26,938 nucleotides of DNA from Bacteroidota bacterium (GTDB taxonomy: Bacteria > Bacteroidota > Rhodothermia > Rhodothermales > UBA10348): the NCBI GenBank assembly GCA_004356265.1, contig SMXK01000067.1, positions 1 through 26,938 on the forward strand, read 5' to 3'. Below, in pieces: positions 8,468-16,666 of the stretch. Positions within the stretch are counted from its first letter, which is position 1; every line of letters starts with the position of its first letter. Below the pieces are notes generated by a model, which saw only the letters and a program-made list of their open reading frames with translations, did not search any database and was not told where the DNA came from. The position numbers and the translations under genes were made by a program.

Positions 8468-9991
8468 ATGTCCACATTGGATTATATCGTATTACTTGCA
8501 TACCTCATCGGTGTGATTTGGGTTGGGCTTCGAATGTCCGGCAAGCAGGTCTCTGTCAAAGATTATTTTCTTGGTGGCAAGGATTTACCCTGGTGGGCTG
8601 TGTGTTTTTCGATCGTTGCTACAGAGACAAGTACACTGACCATTATCGGAATTCCTGCTGTTGCGTTTGGCGGCACCATGGTGTTTTTACAGATCACAAT
8701 CGGGTATCTACTGGGTCGAACGATCGTCGCGTTAGTTTTCCTGCCCAGATACTTCGCGGGTGAGCTGACTACAGCGTATGATTATCTCGGCCAGCGTTTT
8801 GGACCCAGAATGCAGACTCTGTCTTCTATTACCTTCATGGGCACCCGTCTGCTTGCCGATGGCGTCAGGTTGTTTGCGACCGCCATTCCACTAAAAGTAA
8901 TCGCCGACTCCACAGGCATGGACGTCGGGTATCCTATAATCATCGTGAGCATCGGGTTACTTACGATGTCGTATACGTATATGGGTGGATTAAAAGCCGT
9001 GGTCTGGATGGATGTCATACAGATGGGACTTTATCTGCTTGCGGCTATCGGATCGATCTGGGTTCTGCTTTCCAACCTGCCAGAAGGAGGCCTCGCCATT
9101 CTGGAGGCATCCGGTAAATTGATGGTATTTGATTTTGGCAATTGGGAAATAAACAGCATTCTAACCCAGCCGTACGTATTTGTGACAGCCGTAATAGGTG
9201 GTGGCATATTTTCGATGGCCTCGCATGGAACGGATCATCTGATCGTTCAACGTTTACTTGCGTGTCGAACTTTGGCGGACAGCAAAAAAGCATTAATCGG
9301 AAGCGCATTTATCGTAGCGCTTCAATTCGCGATATTCCTGGTCGTAGGAGCACTATTGTGGGTTTACTACGGAGGAGCTTCCCTCGCAGAACTGGGGCTT
9401 TCGAGGGGAGATGAGGTATTTCCCCGGTTTATCCTGGAGGGACTCCCATCCGGAGTGTCGGGGCTCGTGCTGGCCGGTATTCTTGCAGCGGCTATGAGTA
9501 CACTTTCTTCGTCTCTAAACGCTCTTGCTTCGTCAACGCTAACCGATGTTCTTTCGAAAGTCAGGGCGTGGAATGAAGCCAACTATAATCCCCTGAAAGC
9601 ATCCAGGTTAATTACGCTCATGTGGGGCATCGTTTTCATGTTTTTTGCTACACTTTTTGAGGATCAAAAAAACCCAGTGGTTGAATTGGGGCTTTCGATT
9701 GCTTCTTTTACATATGGATCTCTTCTGGGTGCGTTTGTGTTAGGCATGCTGTCCGAACGCGTTAAAGAAAAGGAAGCGATGATCGCATTCGGACTTACCA
9801 TCATCGTGATGGTGGGCGTCATATTTGGAGTCTGGTATGGCCCGGATACAGGCTGGATATTCGTATTCAAACCAGACGCTGCGGTAATCGCGGCGGGCAA
9901 TTTGAAATCAATTGCATGGCCCTGGTATACAGCTATCGGTTCTGTGATAACGATAGTCGTTGGTACAAGTCTATCATATCTGCACAAGTAG
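8468..9991 (+). CDS. sodium:solute symporter (SSS family)
   Basis: A 507-residue, very hydrophobic protein with about 13 predicted membrane segments. The N-terminal DYFLGGKDLPWWAVCFSI block, the FLPRYF.. TTAYDYLGQRFG loop, the central YMGGLKAVVWMDVIQMG block and the AAMSTLSSSLNALAS block are characteristic of the SSS (LeuT-fold) family. It is expected to import an organic solute with Na+ across the inner membrane. The substrate cannot be read from the sequence; related proteins carry sugars, sialic acid, amino acids or vitamins. It lies between ligA (14-base gap) and the HD phosphodiesterase gene (7-base gap), so it is cotranscribed with genes of unrelated function. Confidence 0.92.
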   Translation: MSTLDYIVLLAYLIGVIWVGLRMSGKQVSVKDYFLGGKDLPWWAVCFSIVATETSTLTIIGIPAVAFGGTMVFLQITIGYLLGRTIVALVFLPRYFAGELTTAYDYLGQRFGPRMQTLSSITFMGTRLLADGVRLFATAIPLKVIADSTGMDVGYPIIIVSIGLLTMSYTYMGGLKAVVWMDVIQMGLYLLAAIGSIWVLLSNLPEGGLAILEASGKLMVFDFGNWEINSILTQPYVFVTAVIGGGIFSMASHGTDHLIVQRLLACRTLADSKKALIGSAFIVALQFAIFLVVGALLWVYYGGASLAELGLSRGDEVFPRFILEGLPSGVSGLVLAGILAAAMSTLSSSLNALASSTLTDVLSKVRAWNEANYNPLKASRLITLMWGIVFMFFATLFEDQKNPVVELGLSIASFTYGSLLGAFVLGMLSERVKEKEAMIAFGLTIIVMVGVIFGVWYGPDTGWIFVFKPDAAVIAAGNLKSIAWPWYTAIGSVITIVVGTSLSYLHK

Positions 9992-9998
9992 TTACGAA

Positions 9999-12422
9999 AT
10001 GTCATTTCTTTCAAAAATAGGACTTCGGAAGAGATCTGTGAGACCGGTTGGGTCAAACTTGGAAAAAGGGGATGCGTCGACGCGTCGATCCTTCAGGATT
10101 AAGATTGCGATCAAGGCCAGCATCTTGCTCACGCTTGTGGTTGCCAGCATGTTTTCTTTTCGACGGGGGAGCGATTTCGAATACGCTGTTGCTGTCGACG
10201 ATGTCTGGAGATGGGAAGACCTGATCGCACCCTATGATTTTCCTATTCTGAAAACAGACTCTGAAATTCAAGCTGACAAGGAATCTATTCGAGCCTCCAC
10301 GCTGCCCATCTTCAACGTTCCCGCAGATGTGACAGTAGCTTTTCAACAGCGACTGGATTCGCTTTCCAGCGAAATAGAAATGGCACTATCTCTTTGGACC
10401 TCGTCCGAAATCGGTCGATCCAGAGGCCGACTGGTACAGGCGAAATCGGACTCTATAGCCTACCGGGAAGCGCGTGAAATTGTAGCGTTAACATTAACGG
10501 AAGTGCAATGGAGGGATCTTCTTGAGTCATACGCTAACAGTACACCAGGGTATTCGTCCTCTTCCCGCACACGATCCAGTGCGACGCTAAATCAACAGAT
10601 CACAACACTTGTGTGGAATACCGGGACGGCTCTTCTCCGCCGAGGAGTCCTTAACATCTCAAAGGATAGCTTGTACGCTTCCCGGATTATGTCCAGAAAC
10701 CTGGCCGCCCGAAGTCAGACACCGGAAGTTGTGTCCAATCTGATTTCGATCAACACCGCCATGAGTTCGGCAAGGCTTCGATTCGATGGCAATTTCCCTG
10801 TCGACCCCGGCCGTTCGGACATTGCTATGGCCATGTTTGCGCATTCGCTCGTCCCTTCGCATCTCTACGATCGCGCCGCAACTGAGGATTTATGGAATTC
10901 ACAGGAGAGAGCTTTATCTCCAACGAAAAATGTAGTGCGTACGAGCGAAATCATTGCTCGAAAAGGAGATATTGTGACTGAAGCTATTTTGCAAAGACTC
11001 ATTTCTTTAGAAGGAGAGCAAAAAAGGCGAAATCAAAGTGCCATATCCTGGAGTCGTTTTTTCGGCCAGTTGATACTGACTGTATCCACGTACCTGATTT
11101 TTTTCCTCTTTCTGTATTTGCTGCGCAGAGACATATTTATGGATAATAAGATGATGGTACTTATCACCATCTTATTTCTGGCCATCATGGGGTCGTTCGC
11201 ATTTGCACTCCGGTATGCGTTGTTGGATATGTACGTTGTTCCTGTGGCCATCGTTGCCATATTGCTGACAGTGATTTTCGACTCGCGGGTGGGCATATTC
11301 GCGACCCTTACCATGGCGCTTATGGGCAGTCACCTGCTGGACTATGACTTCGCCTATATGTATGCCACGTTATTTGCCTGTACCGTGGGTATTTTCAGCG
11401 TCCGAGATATTCGTAACCGAGGTCAGTTCTTTATCAGCGCCGGTCTGGTTCTGACTGGTTACCTGGCCATCCTGGCAGCCACCTATTTGTTGCAGAATAA
11501 GCCTCTCGACAGACTCACTTACGAGATGATGTTTGTAGCATTTAACTCGGCCTTGCTTCTGATGGCTTATCCACTCTTGTGGGGATTCGAGCGCGTTTTT
11601 AATATCACAACCGACCTTACACTTCTTGAGTTGTCAGATACGAATTCGCCGTTGTTGAAAGAGATGAGCATGAACGCTCCAGGTACGTTTAATCACGTGC
11701 TGCAGGTGGCCAATCTGGCCGAAGCCGCGGCGGCGAGCATTGGCGCAAACGCGCTACTGGCGCGGGTTGGCGCATTGTACCATGATATCGGCAAATCCGG
11801 AAAGTCTGAATATTTTGTTGAGAACCAGGCCGGGATGGATAATCCACATGATCATCTCAGGCCCAGCATGAGTGCGTTGATCATTGCCAACCACGTAAAA
11901 GAAGGACTCGAAGTCGCCCGTAAAAACAGAATTCCGCAGGCCGTTCAGGACTTCATTCCAATGCATCACGGTACGACTCGCATAGAGTACTTTTATCAGC
12001 GGGCTCTTGCGCAGCACCAGCCAAAAGAGCCGGAAGTCCAGGAGTCAGAATTCAGATATCCAGGTCCGAAGCCAAACACGGCAGAGACGGCGATCCTGAT
12101 GCTTGCTGACGCGGTGGAAGCCGCGGCGCGTGCCCTGGATAAACCGTCCCACAAGCGTTTAGAGTCACTGGTCGGGTCCATTTTACAGGCCAAAATGGAT
12201 GACGGTCAGCTCGATGAATGCTCTTTAACGTTTGCAAACCTGAAGAAAATAAAGGCGACTTTTTTGACGGTTCTGATGGGCGTTTATCATGTCAGGGTAA
12301 AATATCCAGGTGATGTTGATCAAGAACGTACTGACGACACGGACGGCAAGAACAATGGAAAGTCCCGAGCAGGAAAATCTAATACGTCAGGAGGGGATTT
12401 GCTGACGGAGGCGCTCAATTGA
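9999..12422 (+). CDS. pgpH: 7TM-HD phosphodiesterase, PgpH/YqfF type
   Basis: An 807-residue protein. I chose the ATG at 9999, seven bases after the symporter stop, over a TTG at 9960 inside that gene. One membrane helix (~36-52) is followed by an extracytoplasmic 7TMR-HDED-type domain (~55-345), seven membrane helices (~355-545) and a cytoplasmic HD domain. Metal ligands are visible: H566 in NHVLQV, the H595-D596 pair in LYHDIGK, a histidine in NPHDHL, and H656-H657 in MHHGTT. Proteins of this layout degrade the second messenger c-di-AMP to pApA, with activity controlled by the outer domain. In this lineage the nucleotide substrate is inferred from the family. The C-terminus is a charged, low-complexity tail. 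Its last 36 bases overlap the convergent GntR gene. Confidence 0.92.
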   Translation: MSFLSKIGLRKRSVRPVGSNLEKGDASTRRSFRIKIAIKASILLTLVVASMFSFRRGSDFEYAVAVDDVWRWEDLIAPYDFPILKTDSEIQADKESIRASTLPIFNVPADVTVAFQQRLDSLSSEIEMALSLWTSSEIGRSRGRLVQAKSDSIAYREAREIVALTLTEVQWRDLLESYANSTPGYSSSSRTRSSATLNQQITTLVWNTGTALLRRGVLNISKDSLYASRIMSRNLAARSQTPEVVSNLISINTAMSSARLRFDGNFPVDPGRSDIAMAMFAHSLVPSHLYDRAATEDLWNSQERALSPTKNVVRTSEIIARKGDIVTEAILQRLISLEGEQKRRNQSAISWSRFFGQLILTVSTYLIFFLFLYLLRRDIFMDNKMMVLITILFLAIMGSFAFALRYALLDMYVVPVAIVAILLTVIFDSRVGIFATLTMALMGSHLLDYDFAYMYATLFACTVGIFSVRDIRNRGQFFISAGLVLTGYLAILAATYLLQNKPLDRLTYEMMFVAFNSALLLMAYPLLWGFERVFNITTDLTLLELSDTNSPLLKEMSMNAPGTFNHVLQVANLAEAAAASIGANALLARVGALYHDIGKSGKSEYFVENQAGMDNPHDHLRPSMSALIIANHVKEGLEVARKNRIPQAVQDFIPMHHGTTRIEYFYQRALAQHQPKEPEVQESEFRYPGPKPNTAETAILMLADAVEAAARALDKPSHKRLESLVGSILQAKMDDGQLDECSLTFANLKKIKATFLTVLMGVYHVRVKYPGDVDQERTDDTDGKNNGKSRAGKSNTSGGDLLTEALN

Positions 12423-13307
12423 CGATTCAGCTACACTGATTTTTATCGGATAGTGCCGAATCGACTTAGGAATTACAGATCTGAGCTGTTTTTCAGCTGC
12501 TTCCGTATACAAAATAAGGTCACATTGTCGCAACAGAGGTGTCACATGTTCATTGCCATTATCTATCGAAACAGCTAACACCTGACCACTGAACCTTGTC
12601 TGATTTCTAAGTTCTGACGTAAGTGGACCGATGGCGTCAGCATATCGGGTTACAATTCCCAGCGTTTCTCGTTCGAGTAGCCTCGAGACATGCCCTAACG
12701 ATCCCGAGTCCAATTCTGTCAGCAGACCGATTACGTCTGCTCGGGGCGCCGTCGCCAGAACACTCCGGACTTCCCTGAAAGGTACCAGGACGAAATCGGC
12801 ATCCGAGTGTTTGACGAGTTTCGGAAGCGTAGTCGGCGTGATGTCCTTCTGAATGAGAGTCGAAAGTTGTTGAGCGCATGATTGCGCCCACTCTCTGTAT
12901 GTCCCAGCCGCGACAATTTTGTATGGATATTCCTCCGTTTCGAGCAGGGACATCTGCTCCTGAATAAGATAGTCGATATCCGCTTCGCTGAGCCCAAGAC
13001 CTATTAATTGTTGCAGAGAATCGCGAACGAGAGCAGCACCCTGTTCCATGCTTTCGGATTTCGCTGGTGGCGCGAATTCCGTAACGACGTACCCGCGGCC
13101 AGCGTGCGCTTTAGCATACCCGTCTCTCTCCAGATTTCGATAAGATTTGCGGACGGTGTGGAAAGAAATATCCAGTTGCTCCGCAAGAGCACGCGTAGAC
13201 GGAAGAATCTCGCCAACCCGGTAGTGTCCGTTCGCTATCAGAAATCGAATCCGGCTCTCGAGCTGCGTATGCAACGGAATCTCTGAATCTCTGTTTATCT
13301 CAATCAT
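12387..13307 (-). CDS. GntR family transcriptional regulator with long C-terminal domain
   Basis: A 306-residue protein from the ATG at 13307; a TTG one codon upstream is possible. Residues ~5-78 are a GntR winged helix of the YtrA type (IPLHTQLESRIRFLIANG, VGEILPSTRALAEQLDIS, FHTVRKSYRNLERDGY, GRGYVV). YtrA-type regulators are usually only about 120-130 residues. Here a further ~225 residues follow, with an alpha/beta pattern (ADFVLVPFREV, ADVIGLLTEL, TLGIVTRY, GQVLAVSID, CDLILYT) suggestive of a ligand-binding fold, vaguely like the C-terminal part of cyanobacterial PlmA. It is the last gene of the pruA operon and overlaps the upstream gene by eight bases (ATGATTGA), so it probably regulates that operon. 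DNA target and ligand are unknown. Confidence 0.85.
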   Translation of the reverse strand: MIEINRDSEIPLHTQLESRIRFLIANGHYRVGEILPSTRALAEQLDISFHTVRKSYRNLERDGYAKAHAGRGYVVTEFAPPAKSESMEQGAALVRDSLQQLIGLGLSEADIDYLIQEQMSLLETEEYPYKIVAAGTYREWAQSCAQQLSTLIQKDITPTTLPKLVKHSDADFVLVPFREVRSVLATAPRADVIGLLTELDSGSLGHVSRLLERETLGIVTRYADAIGPLTSELRNQTRFSGQVLAVSIDNGNEHVTPLLRQCDLILYTEAAEKQLRSVIPKSIRHYPIKISVAESSIERLRQQIPS

Positions 13308-13782
13308 CAAGTTGCTGCTTCATATCTCCCAGCGCTTCCCGGAGATGTTCGATCAGATCCTGTTTCTCCGGCCATTCCGAAAGAAATATTTTATAGAACT
13401 CGTGGCCGAGAGTCAAGCGAATCTGATTTCCATCAGATTGCATGTCGAGAAGCCTGAACCATCGAATTTTTCCGGAAGGTGACGCGGCGGAAACCAGTGA
13501 CCGAATACCGACGTCACCATCTCTGAAATGCATCTCAACCAGTACATCTCTGATGCGGATGTATGTCCATGCTGCGGCTATTGATAATCCTGCCGGAAAT
13601 CCGAAATACAGATACCCGATTACCGATTGCCCCTGTAGAACCGACGATAACCCTAAAATCATAACCGGGATCATACACACACCCAGCGGGAGAGCCATTC
13701 GGGACGAGAAAACATGGGCCCTGGATCTGAACGCCGGATGATGATCCGATCGATATTCAACTATCCTCGTGCCAGTTCTCAT
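13300..13782 (-). CDS. small membrane protein with bacterial PH-like domain
   Basis: A 160-residue protein. I start it at the ATG at 13782, four bases after the upstream stop, because a longer frame to 13881 would run into the upstream gene. Two adjacent membrane helices (~29-48 and ~54-77) form a hairpin. They are followed by a beta-rich C-terminal domain (VEMHFRDGDVGIRSL, GKIRWFRLLDMQSDGNQIRL, HEFYKIFLSEW) and a final amphipathic helix. This is the layout of bacterial PH-like (bPH/YdbT/DUF) membrane proteins. I do not recognise the exact family and no enzymatic motif is seen. Its place between a dehydrogenase gene and a GntR gene suggests an accessory or sensing role, which is only inference. 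Confidence 0.65.
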   Translation of the reverse strand: MRTGTRIVEYRSDHHPAFRSRAHVFSSRMALPLGVCMIPVMILGLSSVLQGQSVIGYLYFGFPAGLSIAAAWTYIRIRDVLVEMHFRDGDVGIRSLVSAASPSGKIRWFRLLDMQSDGNQIRLTLGHEFYKIFLSEWPEKQDLIEHLREALGDMKQQLDD

Positions 13783-13786
13783 AATC

Positions 13787-14806
13787 CTATTTAGACCATT
13801 TTGTACCGAAGGCTCGCGGAATCGGCAAACTTGCAACAGTCGCCAGTCCAGCCGGTCCGGCTGCGACCGACGGAATGCCATTGATCAACGTCGCGACTGT
13901 GGCCGTATCGCCGAAAATACCACCCCGGACAACGAGATCCACTGGTGGGTCCCCTTGTACGAGAACAGCGTCTCTTGGATCTTCTGCACCAACGAACATC
14001 TTCAGATCGAGAGAGATCACGCATGTATCACCGATAAATGCTTTTGCATAGTGGTGAATTCCAGCAACTTGTCCCTCCTCGACGGTCAGAAATGGCGTAA
14101 CAACCTTCTTGGGAGAAATGACGCAGTCGAGCGTTTCATTGAGCCGCTCGATGGGCCAATTTAGCCCGTCAGCGATCAGCTTCACGGATTCAACAAGACC
14201 AATATGCCCGAATTGTCCTGTTGCTTTTTTCTCTTCAAATGCCTCGACAGAGAGGCCGGCTCCAATCTTCAGCTGCAATGGCAATCGTCGGAGACTGGCA
14301 TTTACTTCGCGATTGACCTCAATTGAAGTCACCTCGTTACAAACTCCTGTTGCCATGAGTGCGAGCGCATCCATCGCGTAACCAGGATTTACGCCGGTTC
14401 CCAGCAACGTCACCCCATGTTTTTTTGCCGCCTCGTCGAGGCGCACCGAAATTTCGGGATGTCGGTCGAAGGGGTACGACAACTCTTCCGTTGACGAAAC
14501 AACGTTCGCGCCGTACTCAGCGCATAACAAAAGTTGATCATACATGCTGGCTAGAAAGGACGAGGTCGTATGCACCACGACGTCCGGCCTCGCGTTTTCA
14601 AGAACAGCGCGAGCATCAGAGCCCACAATTACGCCCGTTTTTTGCTCCAGGCCGAGAATTTCAGAGACGTCCTTGCCGACCTTCTCGGGATCAATGTCAA
14701 TGGCGCCTACGAGTTCGATCGATTTATTTTTAGAAAGAACAGTCCGCAAACACGATTGACCGATTGGACCAATTCCGAATTGAACAACTTTAAGCCGGGT
14801 TGACAT
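13787..14806 (-). CDS. 2,4-diaminopentanoate dehydrogenase-like / dihydrodipicolinate reductase-fold oxidoreductase
   Basis: A 339-residue protein with an N-terminal Rossmann motif (VVQFGIGPIGQSCL, residues 7-20) and an ELVGAIDIDPEKVGKD second strand. The TTSSFLASM, NVVSSTEELSYP and LLGTGVNPGYAMDAL blocks are those of the dihydrodipicolinate-reductase-like family that contains 2,4-diaminopentanoate dehydrogenase (Ord) of ornithine breakdown. The family reduces or oxidises an amino or imino carbon with NAD(P). The true substrate is not visible in the sequence. It lies 41 bases downstream of pruA and four bases before the PH-like gene. An amino-acid degradative step linked to glutamate semialdehyde, proline or ornithine is therefore likely. 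No second ornithine-pathway gene (OraS/OraE, OrtA/B) is present in the window, so the Ord assignment should be held loosely. Confidence 0.75.
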   Translation of the reverse strand: MSTRLKVVQFGIGPIGQSCLRTVLSKNKSIELVGAIDIDPEKVGKDVSEILGLEQKTGVIVGSDARAVLENARPDVVVHTTSSFLASMYDQLLLCAEYGANVVSSTEELSYPFDRHPEISVRLDEAAKKHGVTLLGTGVNPGYAMDALALMATGVCNEVTSIEVNREVNASLRRLPLQLKIGAGLSVEAFEEKKATGQFGHIGLVESVKLIADGLNWPIERLNETLDCVISPKKVVTPFLTVEEGQVAGIHHYAKAFIGDTCVISLDLKMFVGAEDPRDAVLVQGDPPVDLVVRGGIFGDTATVATLINGIPSVAAGPAGLATVASLPIPRAFGTKWSK

Positions 14807-14847
14807 TTATACAGATAACGTAAGACTGATGAAAGCGAAACATGGAT

Positions 14848-16497
14848 TCAGATACTGGTATCTGACGGATCGTTCTCTAGAAACGGGTAACTGAAATGGT
14901 GCGGTGGATCAAAGGTCTCTTTTATCGTACGCGCTGACGTCCACCTGATCAGATTCAGATAGGAACCGGCCTTGTCGTTCGTTCCAGAGGCGCGTGCACC
15001 ACCGAATGGCTGTTGACCGACTACAGCTCCCGAAGGTTTATCGTTGATGTAGAAATTGCCGGCGTTGTCTGTCAGGCGCTTCGTAACAGCCCTGATTACC
15101 TCTCGATCTCTCGCAAATAACGCTCCGGTCAGGGCGAATTTAGATGTTGCATCCAGAATATCTACCGTATCATCGAATTTATTGTCGTCGTACACATGTA
15201 TCGTCACGACCGGCCCGAATATTTCTTCACACATTGACCGGTAAGATGGATCATCGACCAGAATAACTGTCGGTTCGATAAAATACCCTTCTTCATCAGA
15301 GTAATTGCCACCATGAATTATTTCGACGCCCTCCGCCGTCCTGGCGTGATCGATATACCCTGAAATGCTGTCGAAGGCTTTTTTATCTATGACGGCATTG
15401 ACGAAGTGGGAGAAGTCCTCCACGGGACCCATTGTGATTTCTGACAGCTGTGACAACATTTCGTCACGAACAACATTCCACAGTGAGGACGGGATGTAGA
15501 CTCTGGACGCGGCCGAACACTTCTGGCCCTGATATTCAAACGCCCCACGTACAATCGCTGTCGCCAAAGCGACAGGGTCCGCAGACGGATGAGCCATAAT
15601 GAAGTCTTTTCCTCCCGTTTCGCCGACCAGGCGTGGATAAGTTTTGTACGTACCCAGGTTTCTGGCGACTTCAGACCACATGAACTGAAATGTTGGCGTG
15701 GAGCCGGTAAAGTGTAATCCGGTGAAGTCTTTAGAGGCGAAGACATGTTTGCCAACTTCCGATCCACGACCCGGGATGATGTTTATCACTCCGTCGGGAA
15801 GTCCGGCTTCTTCGAGCATTTTGTAGATATACCATGACGACAAATTCGACGTCGATCCTGGCTTCCAGAGCACCGTGTTACCCATCATCGCTGGTGCTGA
15901 ACATAAGTTTCCGGCGATCGACGTGAAATTGAATGGTGTGACAGCAAATACAAATCCTTCGAGAGCTCGATACTGCAGTCGATTCCAGACTCCTGGCGAA
16001 CTTATGGGCTGGTGCGCATAGATTTGCTCCATGAAATGGACGTTGAACCTGAAAAAGTCAATCAGTTCACAGGCAGCGTCGATTTCAGCTTGATGCGGGT
16101 TTTTACTCTGCCCCAGCATGGTGGCCGCATTTATCGTATCTCGCCAGGGTCCGGCGAGCAGGTCAGCTGCTTTGAGAAATATTGCGGCGCGTTCGGTCCA
16201 TGGCATGTGCATCCAGTCGTGCCGGGCTTTCATGGCGGCATCAATTGCTGACTTTAACTCGACTTCACCACACTGGTGGGCCTTTGCCAGTACCCGGGAG
16301 TGTTCGTGTGGCGCTACTACATCAAGGGTCCTGCCCGTTCGGATTTCCTGGCCTCCGATTACGGCCGGAATGTCAATCGTTTCCGAGCGCATCTGAAGAA
16401 GTCGTTTCCTGAGCGAGGCTCTTTCAGGTGATCCTGGTGCGTACGATTTAACCGGTTCATTGACCGGTATTGGAGTCGACGACGTCAAATTATTCAT
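14848..16497 (-). CDS. pruA: L-glutamate gamma-semialdehyde (1-pyrroline-5-carboxylate) dehydrogenase
   Basis: A 549-residue aldehyde dehydrogenase. The start at ATG 16497 gives the family-typical N-terminus, with VNEPVKSYAPGSPER at 12-26; a longer open frame to 16641 has no family resemblance. Catalytic features are N190 in VTPFNFTS, the cofactor-loop LHFTGSTPTF (261-270), the glutamate E293 in GETGGKDF and the nucleophile C327 in YQGQKCSAASR. It oxidises glutamate 5-semialdehyde (from P5C) to glutamate with NAD+, the second step of proline and ornithine/arginine degradation. No proline dehydrogenase domain is fused and no putA/prodh gene is in view. It heads a minus-strand operon ending in a GntR regulator. 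Confidence 0.96.
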   Translation of the reverse strand: MNNLTSSTPIPVNEPVKSYAPGSPERASLRKRLLQMRSETIDIPAVIGGQEIRTGRTLDVVAPHEHSRVLAKAHQCGEVELKSAIDAAMKARHDWMHMPWTERAAIFLKAADLLAGPWRDTINAATMLGQSKNPHQAEIDAACELIDFFRFNVHFMEQIYAHQPISSPGVWNRLQYRALEGFVFAVTPFNFTSIAGNLCSAPAMMGNTVLWKPGSTSNLSSWYIYKMLEEAGLPDGVINIIPGRGSEVGKHVFASKDFTGLHFTGSTPTFQFMWSEVARNLGTYKTYPRLVGETGGKDFIMAHPSADPVALATAIVRGAFEYQGQKCSAASRVYIPSSLWNVVRDEMLSQLSEITMGPVEDFSHFVNAVIDKKAFDSISGYIDHARTAEGVEIIHGGNYSDEEGYFIEPTVILVDDPSYRSMCEEIFGPVVTIHVYDDNKFDDTVDILDATSKFALTGALFARDREVIRAVTKRLTDNAGNFYINDKPSGAVVGQQPFGGARASGTNDKAGSYLNLIRWTSARTIKETFDPPHHFSYPFLENDPSDTSI

Positions 16498-16533
16498 TCG
16501 TGCCCTGAACTTGATTCTTTGTGCCTGAAAAAC

Positions 16534-16541
16534 ACAAGTTA
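16534..16541 (-). promoter_or_regulatory. possible -7 element of the pruA operon
   Basis: On the minus strand this reads TAACTTGT, 36 bases before the pruA ATG. It resembles the TAnCTTG element seen before the RodZ-like and ferredoxin reductase genes. No convincing TTTG lies 20 bases further upstream, so this is a weak call. Confidence 0.2.
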
Positions 16542-16666
16542 CGTCAGTAAGAGGGCTTATCGGTTTGTTCGCAGAATCTTCGAGTCTGAATCCTCTAGGA
16601 TCAATTTCACCATGGAAATCGTCTTGTGTGTCCCGGTCCAACCTTCTCCTTTACGATGACTGAAAC

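Noticed and set aside
9960..9998. TTG start 13 codons upstream for the PgpH gene
   Set aside because: It lies inside the symporter gene; the ATG at 9999 follows the stop directly.
13783..13881. Longer start for the PH-like protein
   Set aside because: It would overlap about 95 bases of the upstream oxidoreductase gene; ATG at 13782 fits operon spacing.
16498..16641. 48-codon N-terminal extension of PruA
   Set aside because: The family starts near the ATG at 16497; the extra residues have no resemblance and occupy the divergent promoter gap.
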